Positions 48,394 to 58,330 of a stretch of 64,000 bases of DNA are shown piece by piece (the stretch's first letter is position 1; every line of letters begins with the position of its first letter). Source of the stretch: Avena insularis (taxonomy: Eukaryota; Streptophyta; Magnoliopsida; Poales; Poaceae). Under the pieces are notes generated by a model. The model was given only the letters and a program-made list of their open reading frames with translations, did not search any database and was not told the origin of the DNA. Both the position numbers and the translations under genes were made by a program. The DNA is taken from NCBI GenBank assembly GCA_023614405.1, contig CM042689.1, forward strand, positions 305,575,132 to 305,639,131, written 5' to 3'.

Positions 48394-49830
48394 TTATTGG
48401 AATCTCCGACCAGCACAGGTACTGGGAACTGGGGGAAGAGTGGCCATCAGGATCCTTAGAGAGGTCTTCTGTTGTCGGACGGTGGGGGTGCCAAGGAAAG
48501 TGTGGTAGACTGGGGCCTTCTTTGCAAAGGGGTTCTTGCCCTTGTCGTCGCTCTTGGCGGCGTGTTTGGGGTCGACATCCTCGTCCATGTCACTTGAATC
48601 CTTGGACTCCTCCTCCTTCTTCTTCCCCTTGCCCTTGCCTTGCGGTCTGTTCTTCCGACTTCGCTTGTAGCCGGACTCCGGGTCTTCCTTGAGGTCGTTG
48701 ACGAACTTGCAGTGTCGATTAGTATGGGTGGCCTTGCTGTTGGCATCGAGGTGTACGAGGCACGGCATATCGTGGTACTCCTCGTAGGTTTGGGGAACAC
48801 GGAGCGGTGCCGAGGTGGTTTCACTTCCTCGTTGCTGCCCGCGGCCCGCTCCCCTTCCTCGGCCACGTTGTCCGCCTTCTCCTCGTCCTGCAAAAGTCAT
48901 GGCGACCATGTCGGTAGATTGATTTTCTTCTGGAGCGGTTTTCCGCTTTGTACTGCTGTTCCTCCGAGCTTGGGTTGGAACGGCCGTTGCCGGCAAAGAG
49001 CCGCGAGCATCGTCGTCGGCAGCTGCGAACTCACTAGCTAACTGAAACATCTGATTCAAGTCCAGCTGATGATTGTCCTGTAAGCGCTTCAGCTTATGTC
49101 GGAGCAACGTGCCCCTTTCCAACCCATCGATGAAGGCGGCCATGGCGGTCTGAGCGTGCACTCCTGCGCAGGAGTTCTTCATATCCAGCCAGCGGGAGAG
49201 GTAGGCGCGAGATGTCTCGTCTTTTTCTTGCATGCACCGTTGTAGATCGCCCACCGTGTAGGGACGCTTGTATGTACCCTCAAAGTTCTTGGTGAATGCT
49301 TCTTGCATATCCAGCCAGTTTTAGATAGATCTCTCTAGCAAGTCGTCGATCCATTGATGGGCCGTGCCTGCCAACATTAACGGGAGGTACTTGACGGCGA
49401 CGTTGGGGTTGCCTCCGGAAATCTCCACCGCGTTGCCGTAGTCCTGCAACCATGTGGCTGGCTTGGCGGTTCCGTCATAGGGCTTGATGGTCTTGTCAAT
49501 CCAGAAACCTTTGGGGTAAGTTGCGGACCGTATTGTAGGTCCGAAGCAACATGGTCCCAGGTATGGTCCTTCCCGGGCCTCGTGGATCTTATCGATCCGC
49601 GAACGTGCATCGTACGGCTCCGGGTTCTTCTTCTTGTTGTCAACAGGGGATGGGCTGCGTGAACGACGCGGGCCTCTTCCGCCATGGTGACTGCTTGGCG
49701 GCGACGGAGGCGGAGGTGGCGGTGTGTTAGCCTTCTTGCTGTTACCCTCCTGCGACGCCTCACACCTGTCACGGTTTCTTATCGGACGTGGAGGGTCGTG
49801 GTGTGACCTGCTCTTGTGTCCTTGGTGGCG
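48394..49830 (-). pseudogene. gag: G gag
   Basis: From the M junction leftward the minus-strand frame gives a basic, Pro-rich N-terminus, then KGFWIDKTIKPYDG, YLPLMLAGTAHQWIDDL, TAA at 49321-49323, and NFEGTYKRP, LQRCMQEKDETSRAYLSRW, which is the retrotransposon gag domain. The C-terminal part is Gly/Arg-rich (RGRGRGAGRG) with a C-x6-H-x3-H-type basic region and an acidic linker. The frame found by ORF calling at 49377-49772 is a shadow of this one. The start of gag lies beyond the M insertion. Confidence 0.82.
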
Positions 49831-49847
49831 CTCTTCATCATGATGGG

Positions 49848-51093
49848 TGAAAGGATCGTATGGGCACCTAGGGGGGGTGAATAGGTGCTACTTCAAATTT
49901 TACTCTTTTTCAAATTAGGGTTTGACAAGAAAGGTAAATTCTCTAGAATATGCAACTATGGTGAATTTACCTATATGTCAAACAAGCACAAACTAACACA
50001 ACAGTAAGCAAGAACAAGTAAGTAAAGTGCGGTAAAGGATAGAAGTAACCAAGGGAGTGGACACGGAGACACAAGGATTTGTTTCCCGTAGTTCCTTCCT
50101 TTTGAAGGGAAGTACGTCTACGTTTGGAGAGGGGGTGGTTTCAAACCACCAACGCCACGAGAGGCCTCCCTTGTTCTCCGATGAACCTCACCCCAACGGG
50201 CTCGATTCACCTTCCACTATATTGGCAACCTTCGAGGTGGAAGCCGGCACCTTTACAACAAGTTCGGGGCACACATCCACAACTGAATTGGAGGCTCCCA
50301 AATACAAGCAAGCTGTCAAGACAAATCAAAGACAAGCTTGTAAGAACCAAATCAAAGTTAGGGTTTCCAAAGAAACACTAGAGCTTGGGGGCCCTCAAGT
50401 GAATGAGGGGGAAATGAAGATCTCTCTTGGTGAAGATGTGAATCAAGGCCTCCTCCTTCGATTCTCCAAAGATCAATGACTTTGGATGGTTGGATGAAGA
50501 GATCTTGTGGATTTGGTGGCTCTAATGGTGTTGGTGTTCTTGAGCAGCTCGAGCAGCTGGAGGAAGAAGATAAGGGTCCCTATTTATAGACAGCCCCCTC
50601 CACGAACTGTTTTCTGACCGTTGTAGAAAAGTCAGACTGGAAACTCCGGTCTAGAGACCGGAGACTCCGGCCAATCTCCGGACCAGTCTCCGGACTGCCC
50701 TTCTGACTGACCCAGGCCAGTTCTTCACCAGCAACACCGGAGACTCCGTCCTTCCAACACCGGAGACTCCGGACTGACCAAAGTCTGGAGACTCCGGAGT
50801 AACCTCCGGTGCAGCCTCCGGACCCCTAGTCAGAATGTCCCAGCCATGTCCTGGGAGGCACCACCGGAGCCAGCACCGGAAACTCCGGACCACACCGGAG
50901 ACTCTGGTCTTGGCAGACCAGAGACTCCGATCTGGAGTTTCCAGAACAGTGGCAAATGTATGTGGTCTTTTACCAAGAGTGGGTGTGATGTTTATCTATG
51001 ATAATACCAACCTGTGGACAATAACAAACTGTAAAACGATCAACTTGTTGTTAACGAACACCAAAAGTGATTATGACAATAAATGCCCTTTCA
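49848..51093 (-). repeat. M 3' LTR
   Basis: 1246 bp. The minus strand starts TGAAAGGGCATTTATTG at 51093 and ends GATCCTTTCA at 49848. A TATAAATA box is on the minus strand at about 50581-50588. The middle (50640-50940) is a cluster of CCGGAGACTCCGG-type palindromes. The ORF 50057-50479 is a chance frame. Confidence 0.88.
50640..50940. repeat. Cluster of CCGGAGACTCCGG palindromic motifs in M LTR
   Basis: At least eight full or near copies of CCGGAGACTCCGG or its complement occur here, with irregular spacing and both orientations. More copies are at 53195-53260 and 53640-53715 in M's interior. None stands out in the other elements of the window. Confidence 0.9.
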
Positions 51094-51107
51094 ATCTCCC
51101 CCTTTTT
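51094..51107 (-). other. Polypurine tract of M
   Basis: AAAAAGGGGGAGAT on the minus strand lies directly before the 3' LTR, the typical tract of SIRE-clade elements. Confidence 0.9.
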
Positions 51108-51460
51108 GGTGTTCGATGACAACAAGTGTTTTGCATGGAATAACATATAAATGTGGCTCCCCCCTGACTATGTGCAGCAAGATAATGAAGTAAATCATGT
51201 AAGGAAGATAATATCAACGATAGCACACATAGATCTCACATGAGTTACAATAGGTGTTGCACACAAGCACATAGTCATAGGCACACATAAGAACAGCAAA
51301 TAACACACATAAAGTTCAAGTTCGAATATCCAAATAAAAGGAAAATAAAGGCAGATAGTCGCGAATCCCAAGTCCCATGCAAAGCGATGAGAATGTCTTC
51401 TCCTCCTTTGGCATCGAAACGCCGAAAAGGGAAAAGACCTATACTAGCGCCCTAATAACT
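51108..51460 (-). other. M 3' untranslated interior
   Basis: 350 bases between the last ORF and the PPT without an open frame. Nothing else is recognised. Confidence 0.6.
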
Positions 51461-53442
51461 CAGTAGTCATCATCATCCTCGGCATCCTCATCCTCATCCT
51501 GGTCATCCTCGTCCTAGTCACCCTCATCCTGGTCATAGTCATCATCATCATCCTCAGGGATAGCAGGCCCTTTGCCGTGAGGGCGAGAAGAGGAAGTACC
51601 CTGGTATCCAAACCCAGAGGTGACATCAGCAAACGTCTTCCAGTCCACCAGACTATCCTGTTGGGCATTCCATGCCCCAAATGAGAGAGTGTGATCAGAC
51701 TCTGTGGACTGCTGAGTCCCATGCTCATCATTGTATTCATCTTCACCTTCCTCAGTATCAGCAGCACCCTGGTCCTTGATCTCTTTGAGAAGCTTCTCAA
51801 TGCAGCGGTTGCTTTGGTAAGATGCATGCTGCTGCTTGCGAATGTCAACGTTCATGCAACAAAGGGTCCTCTCCCAAAAGCTGGCCTTCTTGACCCTCTC
51901 ATGCACATAGTCTCTAGTCATGGTAGGCATAGGGGCATTGGAGGCATTCTTCCTCCGAACTCTAGGTGGAGAGGGGGCCCTCTCCGTCTCAATCTCCTCA
52001 TCATCATTATTGCCATAGCGACGCCTTGGAGCTGGCCCCATGTGCCCCTTCTGCTGCAGAGAGACCAGAGTGTGCACAGTGAGGTGTGGTGGTATGCCAT
52101 GTGGAGAATCATGCGGCTGGGAGTTGATGAGTCTCATAATCAAGGGTGCATATGGAGGAGATTTCTTGTAAAGAATGGCATGGAACATCTCCTCGAAAAT
52201 GAAGTCCATCACATCAATGGGTGCAGATCGACCTCCGTCCAGCATTGAAGGTCCGGTGAGTATGGTACAGGAGGTTGACAAGCCCTCCCCTGATAGCATC
52301 ATCATTTCCAGCACTTGGAGCAATAGTGTGACGGAAAATCCTCAGCATAAGGTTGTAGAGGGTCTTGAGTCCCTTGGAGGCCCCCACAACACCATCATCA
52401 TACAGAGGTGCCAGCTTTAACTTGTTCTCACCCAAAGCTGCTGAGTGCATGCGCTGTCCCACAGGAGTAGATACTCCGTGAAAGGTCTCAAAGATGACAT
52501 TGGCGAAGTCATGAAAGTTAGCTATGCAGCGAGTAGTGCCAGTCATCCACACCATGGTCCTGTCAAGGTCAGACCCAAACACCACTGTGGCATAAAACTG
52601 CTGAACAACGTGCACACTGTAGTCTTCGCGCAGCTCCATCAAGTTGTAGAGACCCAGCTTCTCACAGATCCACAGGGCATCGTTGAAGTAAGGGCTCTGG
52701 CGCATTTGCTCAATATTCATGAATTTCTGAGGACAAACAGGTGACTTGGTGAGTACACCATACACATCCTTCATGAACACACCCTGTTCTTTCCTCCAGA
52801 AACGAGGGTCATCACTAGTACGAGGCAGTGCATAGAAATCTGTCTTCCTCAGCTCACGTTACTCCTCTTTAGACATCTTGGCTAGGGACAGGAGGTTGTC
52901 ATACTTGGCTCTCTTTGCACGTTCCTCCCGTTCAGCCCTCTCTTGATCCCTCTTCATGTAAGCTGCATCATGTGCCCGTTGTTTCCGGTTGGATGGAGGC
53001 AAGATAAACTGACCCTGAGCTTCATCATAGCGAGGATTGCCCCTTTGGGACTTAGCCTTGGTACGACGAGGGCGACTAGAACCATCACCTGTGAACAGCA
53101 GTGAGGGAGATATCATGGAGATGAGTATATATGTCCCAAATATGCAGTACAAGAGCTTTGATGCATCTCTGGACTACTTTGATTCACCCAACAATGGAGT
53201 CTCCGCACCAGATACCGGAGTCTCCGGTTCAGACTGGAGTCTCCGGTCAGGAGGCTCGGGTATGCGATGGGGAGATGCTGGTGAGGGTGAATCTAGTAGA
53301 TCGGGCAATGCAACAAGGCTAAAGTACTAGAGTGCAAGCAAACAAGTGATTCCAATGGACAAATTAGCAACAATCCTCAAAAACACATCTAGGGATGAAC
53401 CCTAGGAGGAAAAAGGATAGGAGAGGTACCAGATCTGTCCAT
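51461..53442 (-). pseudogene. M extra ORF (env-like ORF3 of SIRE-clade elements), spliced and damaged
   Basis: The main body reads 53088 to 51461 on the minus strand: a basic, Lys/Arg/Glu-rich N-terminus (RRTKAKSQRG, ERAEREERAKRAKYD), TAA at 52859-52861, a conserved central domain (GVFMKDVYGVL to LYNLMLRIFRH, about 52790-52330), a frameshift near 52255, DVMDFIFEEMFHAIL, and an acidic Asp/Glu repeat tail with TAG at 51514-51516. A 13-base first exon (ATG at 53442) can join in phase to 53088 across a GT-AG intron 53429-53089. Proteins of this position are called env-like, but I see no signal peptide or clear membrane segment; the central domain resembles putative plant transposon proteins. Function is unknown. 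Confidence 0.6.
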
Positions 53443-54165
53443 GGGATCGATTCCTTTGGTGGGAATGACCCAATGGAGGAGAGGGGAAGGTTGGCCGGAT
53501 GCACGGCGGATCCCGGGGGCTTCTTGACCTCCGGGGAGGATTTTTGGAGGAGGAGGCGACGGGTTTGGAGGTAGGGGACGGGGTGAAGAATGAGGAACTA
53601 CTGTTCCAGTTCACCCCGTGCCCCTTCTTTAAGTGACAGAAACCATCCAGACCAGAGACTCTGGCCTACACCGGAGACTCCGGTGTTTGTACACCGGAGA
53701 CTCCGGTCCTCCTCGACCAAAAATTCCAGGAAGGGTGTTTGGGGACATATATGAGAGATAGATGATTTTTAAGATAGGAAAAGGGCTTGGGTTGAGACAT
53801 CAAACTGTGAAGAACCAATAAGAGCCATAGAAGTTCAAAAATAATCAGAAAAACTCCAAGAGACTAAAATCAAGCAAATGACGAACATGAGTAAGTGCCA
53901 ACCTCTCAAATGAGAGAGGGCGGTGGCCTAGGCCACCATATTTGAGTATACTTGGCTTGGCACCACGAAGATATATCTTGGGTCCATTACCAAAACTCAT
54001 CATTAAGCTCACATATCACTAAATGATATTAAGAGGAATGATTTTGATTGCTTTGGGCATAATGGGGGGAGGGATGGTCCAATCAATTAGGACCGCACTC
54101 CCCCTATATCCATGCCTACACCTAGACCAAATATGAGATGAAACATAGGTGAGAGTGCAATAACA
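53443..54165 (-). other. M spacer between pol and the extra ORF
   Basis: 720 bases. It holds a 70-codon frame (53614-53402) rich in Ser/Pro/Arg that could be part of an upstream exon in a shifted frame, and four CCGGAGACTCCGG-type motifs at 53640-53715. Its promoter role for the extra ORF is possible but not shown. Confidence 0.45.
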
Positions 54166-54675
54166 TCAAGTCAAGCTCCTTGAATCTACGATATTTAGTT
54201 CATTCCTCAAGTAGCAAAACCTTGCTTCATCAAGTGGCTTCGTGAAGATATCAGCAAGTTGATCTTTGGTTGGTACATATGATAGATCAATATCACCTCG
54301 AGCAACATGATCTCTAATGAAGTGATGGCGAATCTCAATATGCTTTGTCCTTATGTGATCCACCGGGTTGTAGGCAATTTTGATGGCACTTTCATTGTCA
54401 CATAGAAGAGTCACTTTGTCACAATGGACACCGTATTCCTTTAAAGTTTGCCTCATCCATAGCAATTGAGTGCCTTTACTAGCATTGCCACATACGGCTT
54501 CAAGCGGTGGAGAGAGATATACAATTTTGCTTCTTGGAAGACCAACATACCAAGGACCTACCAAGGAATTGGCAAGCCCCAGATGTTGATTTTCTATCAT
54601 CCTTGTCACCTGCCCAATCCGAATCCGTGTATCCACAAAGAGCAAATGTTGAGCCTCGAGGATACCAAAGACCAT
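54166..54675 (-). pseudogene. pol: M pol, RNase H C-terminal part
   Basis: The useful part begins near 54500 (AVCGNASKGTQLLWMRQTL) after a short frameshift relative to 54500-56347, and runs through LLCDNESAIKIA, TKHIEIRHHFIRD and ADIFTKPLDEARF, the end of Copia RNase H. The upstream third of this ORF is a shadow of RT. Confidence 0.88.
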
Positions 54676-56347
54676 AAAATGGGGTATGAACCAAATATCG
54701 AAAGATTCTCTTGACAGCCATTAAATGGCTTTCTTCAGGAGCCGCTTGATATCTTGCACACACACCTACACTCAACACAATATCGGGTCTAGATGCACAA
54801 AGGTAAAGCAAAGAACCAATCATAGACCGGCATACCTTTTGATCCACATCTTTACCATTTGGATTTTGTTCTAGATGAGTCTTTCTAGCCATGGGAGTAG
54901 GAGCTCCATTCAAATCTTGCATTTTGAATCTCTTGAGCATATCTTGAGTATACTTGGCTTGATTGAAGAATGTCCCTCCTCTAACTTGCTTGATCTCAAA
55001 GCCAAGAAATACTCTCAACTCCCCCATCAAAGACATCCGAAACCTACTAGTCATAAGTTTTGAGAATTCATCATTAAATGCTTTGTTAGATGAGCCAAAG
55101 ATAATATCATCAACATATATTTGGCATACAAAAAGCTCCCCATTGACCCTCTTAGTAAAAAGAGTGGGATCGATTTTCCCAACCTCAAAGCCACGGTCAA
55201 ACAATAACTCTCTAAGGTGCTCATACCACGTGCGTGGGGCTTGCTTGAGCCCATAGAGCGCCTTCTCAAGTTTGTAGACATGGTTTGGGAAGTTGGGGTC
55301 CTCAAATCCCGGGGGTTGCTTAACATATACCAATTCATTTAAAGGACCATAAAGAAATGCACTTTCTACATCCATTTGTTGCAACTTAAAGTTATGATGT
55401 GCCGCATAAGCAAGAAGGATACGGATGGACTCAAGGCAAGCCACCGGTGCATAAGTCTCTCCATAATCAATGCCTTCAATTTGAGAATACCCTTGTGCAA
55501 CCAATCTAGCCTTGTTCCTTACTATAATTCCATGCTCATCTTGCTTGTTCTTGAATATCCACTTTGTTCCAATAACATTGCGGCAATCCTTTGGCTTCTC
55601 AACTAACTTCCACACTTTGTTTCTCTCAAAGTTGTTGAGCTCTTTGTGCATAGCTTCTAACCAATCCGAATCTTCAAGAGCTTCCCACACTTTCTTTGGT
55701 TCAATCATGGAGATGTGTGCTTGGTGTTCACTGAACCTCTTCAATTGTGCTCTTGTGGAAATTCCTTTCCTTACATCTCCAACAACATTTTGGAGGGTGT
55801 GGTCTCTTATTTCCAACATTCTTTCTTTTCTAGCTTCGCGATGAGCGTGGATCTCCTCATTGTTTCTTGGAGGACCCTCTTCATCATTTTGATCCTCGTC
55901 TTGACCATCAACTTGACCTTGATCATCATTGGAGTCATCCTCTACATTGGGAGGCAAGGATTGACCTTGGCCTTGATCAAGTGCTCTTCTAGCAATTTGA
56001 GCTTGTCTCAAAACATTTTGGATGGATCTTCCTTGACAAATTGACTTGGCACCACTTGACAACCCATCGAATGGACCAAGCTCCCTTTGACTAGAGTTCA
56101 CACATTGATCACTATGTTGAGGGTCCACATCTTGTCTTTGGCTTGAGTCAATGTCCTCTTCGGTAGATGGAGCATGTTGAGGTTGTGAAGATGAGGGCTC
56201 CACTCGAGTGGAGCATAGTTCTTCTTGATCCGCCATAAGGGGTTCCTCAACGGGGCGGGTATAACCCACACCCATTCTTCCTATGGCATCCTGAAGCATT
56301 TCATCATCTACATCACAAGCATCAACACGCCCCCTTGGGACCATCAT
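54500..56347 (-). pseudogene. pol: M pol, integrase-RT linker, RT and RNase H
   Basis: 615 open codons. An acidic, Gln/Ser-rich linker fills the first 200 residues. RT follows: NKVWKLVEKPKD, LQQMDVESAFLYG, VYVKQPPGFED, YGLKQAPRTWYE and the catalytic YVDD (QIYVDDIIFGS, about 55090-55120). RNase H starts with GYTDSDWAGDKDDRKSTSG and is cut by a frameshift at 54500. It is the longest open frame in the window, so M decayed late or only lightly. Confidence 0.92.
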
Positions 56348-57245
56348 ATTCTTCGAAGGTCACACTACAAGATTCTATGACGGCTCCGGAGAGCTTGTCA
56401 TAGATTCTATAATTGTGAGATTCGAGACCATAGCCAACAAAAATACCCTCTAATGCTTTAGACTCGAATTTAGACAAACGAACACCTTTGATGAGATAGA
56501 AACACTTACAACCGAACACCCGGAAATAAGATATGTTGGGCTTGTTACCGGTAAGTATCTCATATGGAGTCTTGTTGATTTTCTTGCGGAGGTAGAGTCG
56601 GTTTGAAGCATGGCAAGCGGTGGAGACGGCTTCGGCCCAGAAGTTGTATGGAGATTTAAACTCCGCCAACATGGTCCTAGCCATCTCAATAAGAGTCCGG
56701 TTCTTCCTTTCGGCCACACCATTTTGTTGAGGGGTGTATGCAGCGGAATATTGATGTTTAATCCCCTCATCACTAAGGAAATCATTCAAGGTGTAGTTCT
56801 TGAACTCGGTGCCGTTGTCACTTCTTATAATCAACACGGGAACATTGTGTTGCTGTTGAACCAAGTTGATGAAGTCGATAAAAGTCCTTTGAGTTTCACT
56901 CTTCAACTTGAAGAAATAAACCCAAGAGTATCTTGAAAAGTCGTCAACAATCACCAAACAATATTTCTTCCCTCCAAGACTTGCATGAGATGGAGGACCA
57001 AATAGATCCACATGGAGGAGTTCCAAGATCTTGTTAGACTTGATTTGGTTCGTGGGCTTGTGAGGAGCGTCATGCATCTTCCCTAGAACACATGCCCTGA
57101 AAACACGATCTTTGGTAAAGGAAACATTTTCTTTTAGTCCAACAATATGGCCCTCTTTATGGAGACTTTGCAAAGTTCTCATATTTACATGGGCTAGTCG
57201 GGGGTGCCATAGCCAACCCACATCGACCTTTCCGTATAAGCACAT
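56322..57245 (-). pseudogene. pol: M pol, GAG-pre-integrase and integrase
   Basis: 307 open codons. It starts with the zinc finger (WLWHPRLAHVNMRTLQSLHKEGHI ... CVLGKM; one Cys position reads FRACVLGK), then the integrase core with D in HVDLFGP, D in IRSDNGTEF and E in NGVAERKNRT, all present. It ends EEYDGPKGAC where a one-base shift leads to the RT frame at 56347. TAA at 57261-57263 separates it from the protease. Confidence 0.92.
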
Positions 57246-57260
57246 CGGACCTGCAGTGGC

Positions 57261-57602
57261 TTACCCCAAAAAGTCCACCACATACAAGTCATTTTCGACG
57301 TACCCAACAAAAGCGACCTTGAGAGACTTGCTCCACATGAGGACCACAATATCATCATCAATAAAGACGGCAAAGCCCATCTTTCCAAGAGCACGGACAG
57401 AAAGTAAATTGCATCCAAGGGTTTCAACAAGCATGATGTTCACGAATGTAATGTCGTAAGCCACCACTACCTTGCCGAAACCCATTACCTTAGACTTTGA
57501 CTTGTCGGCATATGTGACGGTGATTTGATCTTCATTTGACACCAAGTCCTTGACAATAGATGAGCTTCCGGTCATATAACTTGTGTAACCACTATCGATC
57601 AC
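57261..57602 (-). pseudogene. M protease region
   Basis: Copia-type aspartic protease: IDSGYTSYMTG (57560-57600) is the active site, with Tyr where Cys is usual in this clade; the Asp-Ser-Gly is intact. GNNLLSV-like text reads GCNLLSVRAL. It is in the same frame as integrase. Confidence 0.85.
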
Positions 57603-57645
57603 CCATTTTGACCCTCCGGAAGCATAAGTCTACAAAAAGATCAAG

Positions 57646-58330
57646 CTAGTTTTTAGGTACCCATTTTTCAATGGGTCCTCTTTTGTTAGCAACAAGGGTC
57701 TTGGGAACCCAAATAGACCAAGCAATAGAACCATCATCAGGGCCAACATATTGTGCATACACATCACCATAATAATCACGCATTAGAACATAGTGAGGGT
57801 TAGCACTTCCCGCAAAATCATCATGAGACATAGTTTTACCATTTGTGGTCTTACTCTCCACAATGGTCTTGTTGGTCTCTTGTGCGGGCTTGTCCTTCTT
57901 CTTAATATTGTTCTTCTTCTTTGTTTTGGAAGCAAAACCAATGCCCCCTTTATCACCACTACGCCTTTGCTTGCTCAAAATATCATCAACAGATTTGTTG
58001 CCTTGTGGAAATGTGGCCTTAGCAAGCTCCCCCTTCAACCTAGCATTCTCTTCAAGAATAGTGTACTACTAGATGGAATGAAGTTACTAGGTGAAGGAAT
58101 ATTGGCCAATTGAGTTTGAAGCGTTTCATGGGACTTTGTGAGTGACAAGAGTTCACTCTCCAAAGCCTTGTGGGCCTTGTTAAGCAACCTAAAGTCCTCA
58201 TCAAGTTTTTCATGAACCACACCAAACTCAATCTTGTCCTTTTTAGCACTTTTGTATTTAGCAATAGCATGATCACGCTCTTTGATGAGCTTGTTAACAA
58301 TCTTGTCATTGGCCTCATCAAGCCCTTCAA
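57646..58330 (-). pseudogene. gag: M gag C-terminal part
   Basis: The first stretch (58330-58074) is coiled coil (DFRLLNKAHKALESELLSLTKS), then a frameshift near 58070. Frame 58038-57646 carries QGNKSVDDILSKQR, a Lys-rich run and NPHYVLMRDYYGDVYAQYVG, a signature of SIRE/Maximus gag C-termini, ending EKWVPKN. The capsid and zinc-knuckle part lies beyond the W2 insertion. Confidence 0.85.

Larger units (their letters stand above)
31079..49847 (-). mobile_element. G: Tat-lineage Gypsy element, minus strand, 5' LTR outside
   Basis: In sense order (right to left) it has gag, protease, RT, RNase H, an archaeal-type second RNase H, integrase, then a gene on the opposite strand, PPT and a short 525-bp 3' LTR. 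A second RNase H and an antisense ORF before the 3' LTR are hallmarks of the Tat lineage (RIRE2, Grande and relatives). Without the N insertion the visible part is 10.5 kb. It is split by N at 38477-46690 and cut by M at 49848. It sits in A's 5' LTR. Confidence 0.88.
49848..58330 (-). mobile_element. M: SIRE/Maximus-clade Copia element, minus strand, 5' end outside
   Basis: 3' LTR 49848-51093, PPT, a non-pol ORF downstream of pol, then RNase H, RT, integrase, protease and gag in Copia order. The long coiled-coil gag, the extra ORF before the 3' LTR and the GGATCGT-type LTR end are features of the SIRE clade. It is inserted in G's gag (ATGGG before it) and broken in its own gag by W2 at 58331, so its 5' LTR is outside. 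Confidence 0.88.

Noticed and set aside
49377..49772. 131-codon Arg-rich ORF
   Set aside because: It is a shadow of the gag N-terminus of G; the neighbouring frame has the gag motifs.
50057..50479. 140-codon ORF in M LTR
   Set aside because: LTR U5/R sequence, no domain, overlaps the TATA region on the other strand.
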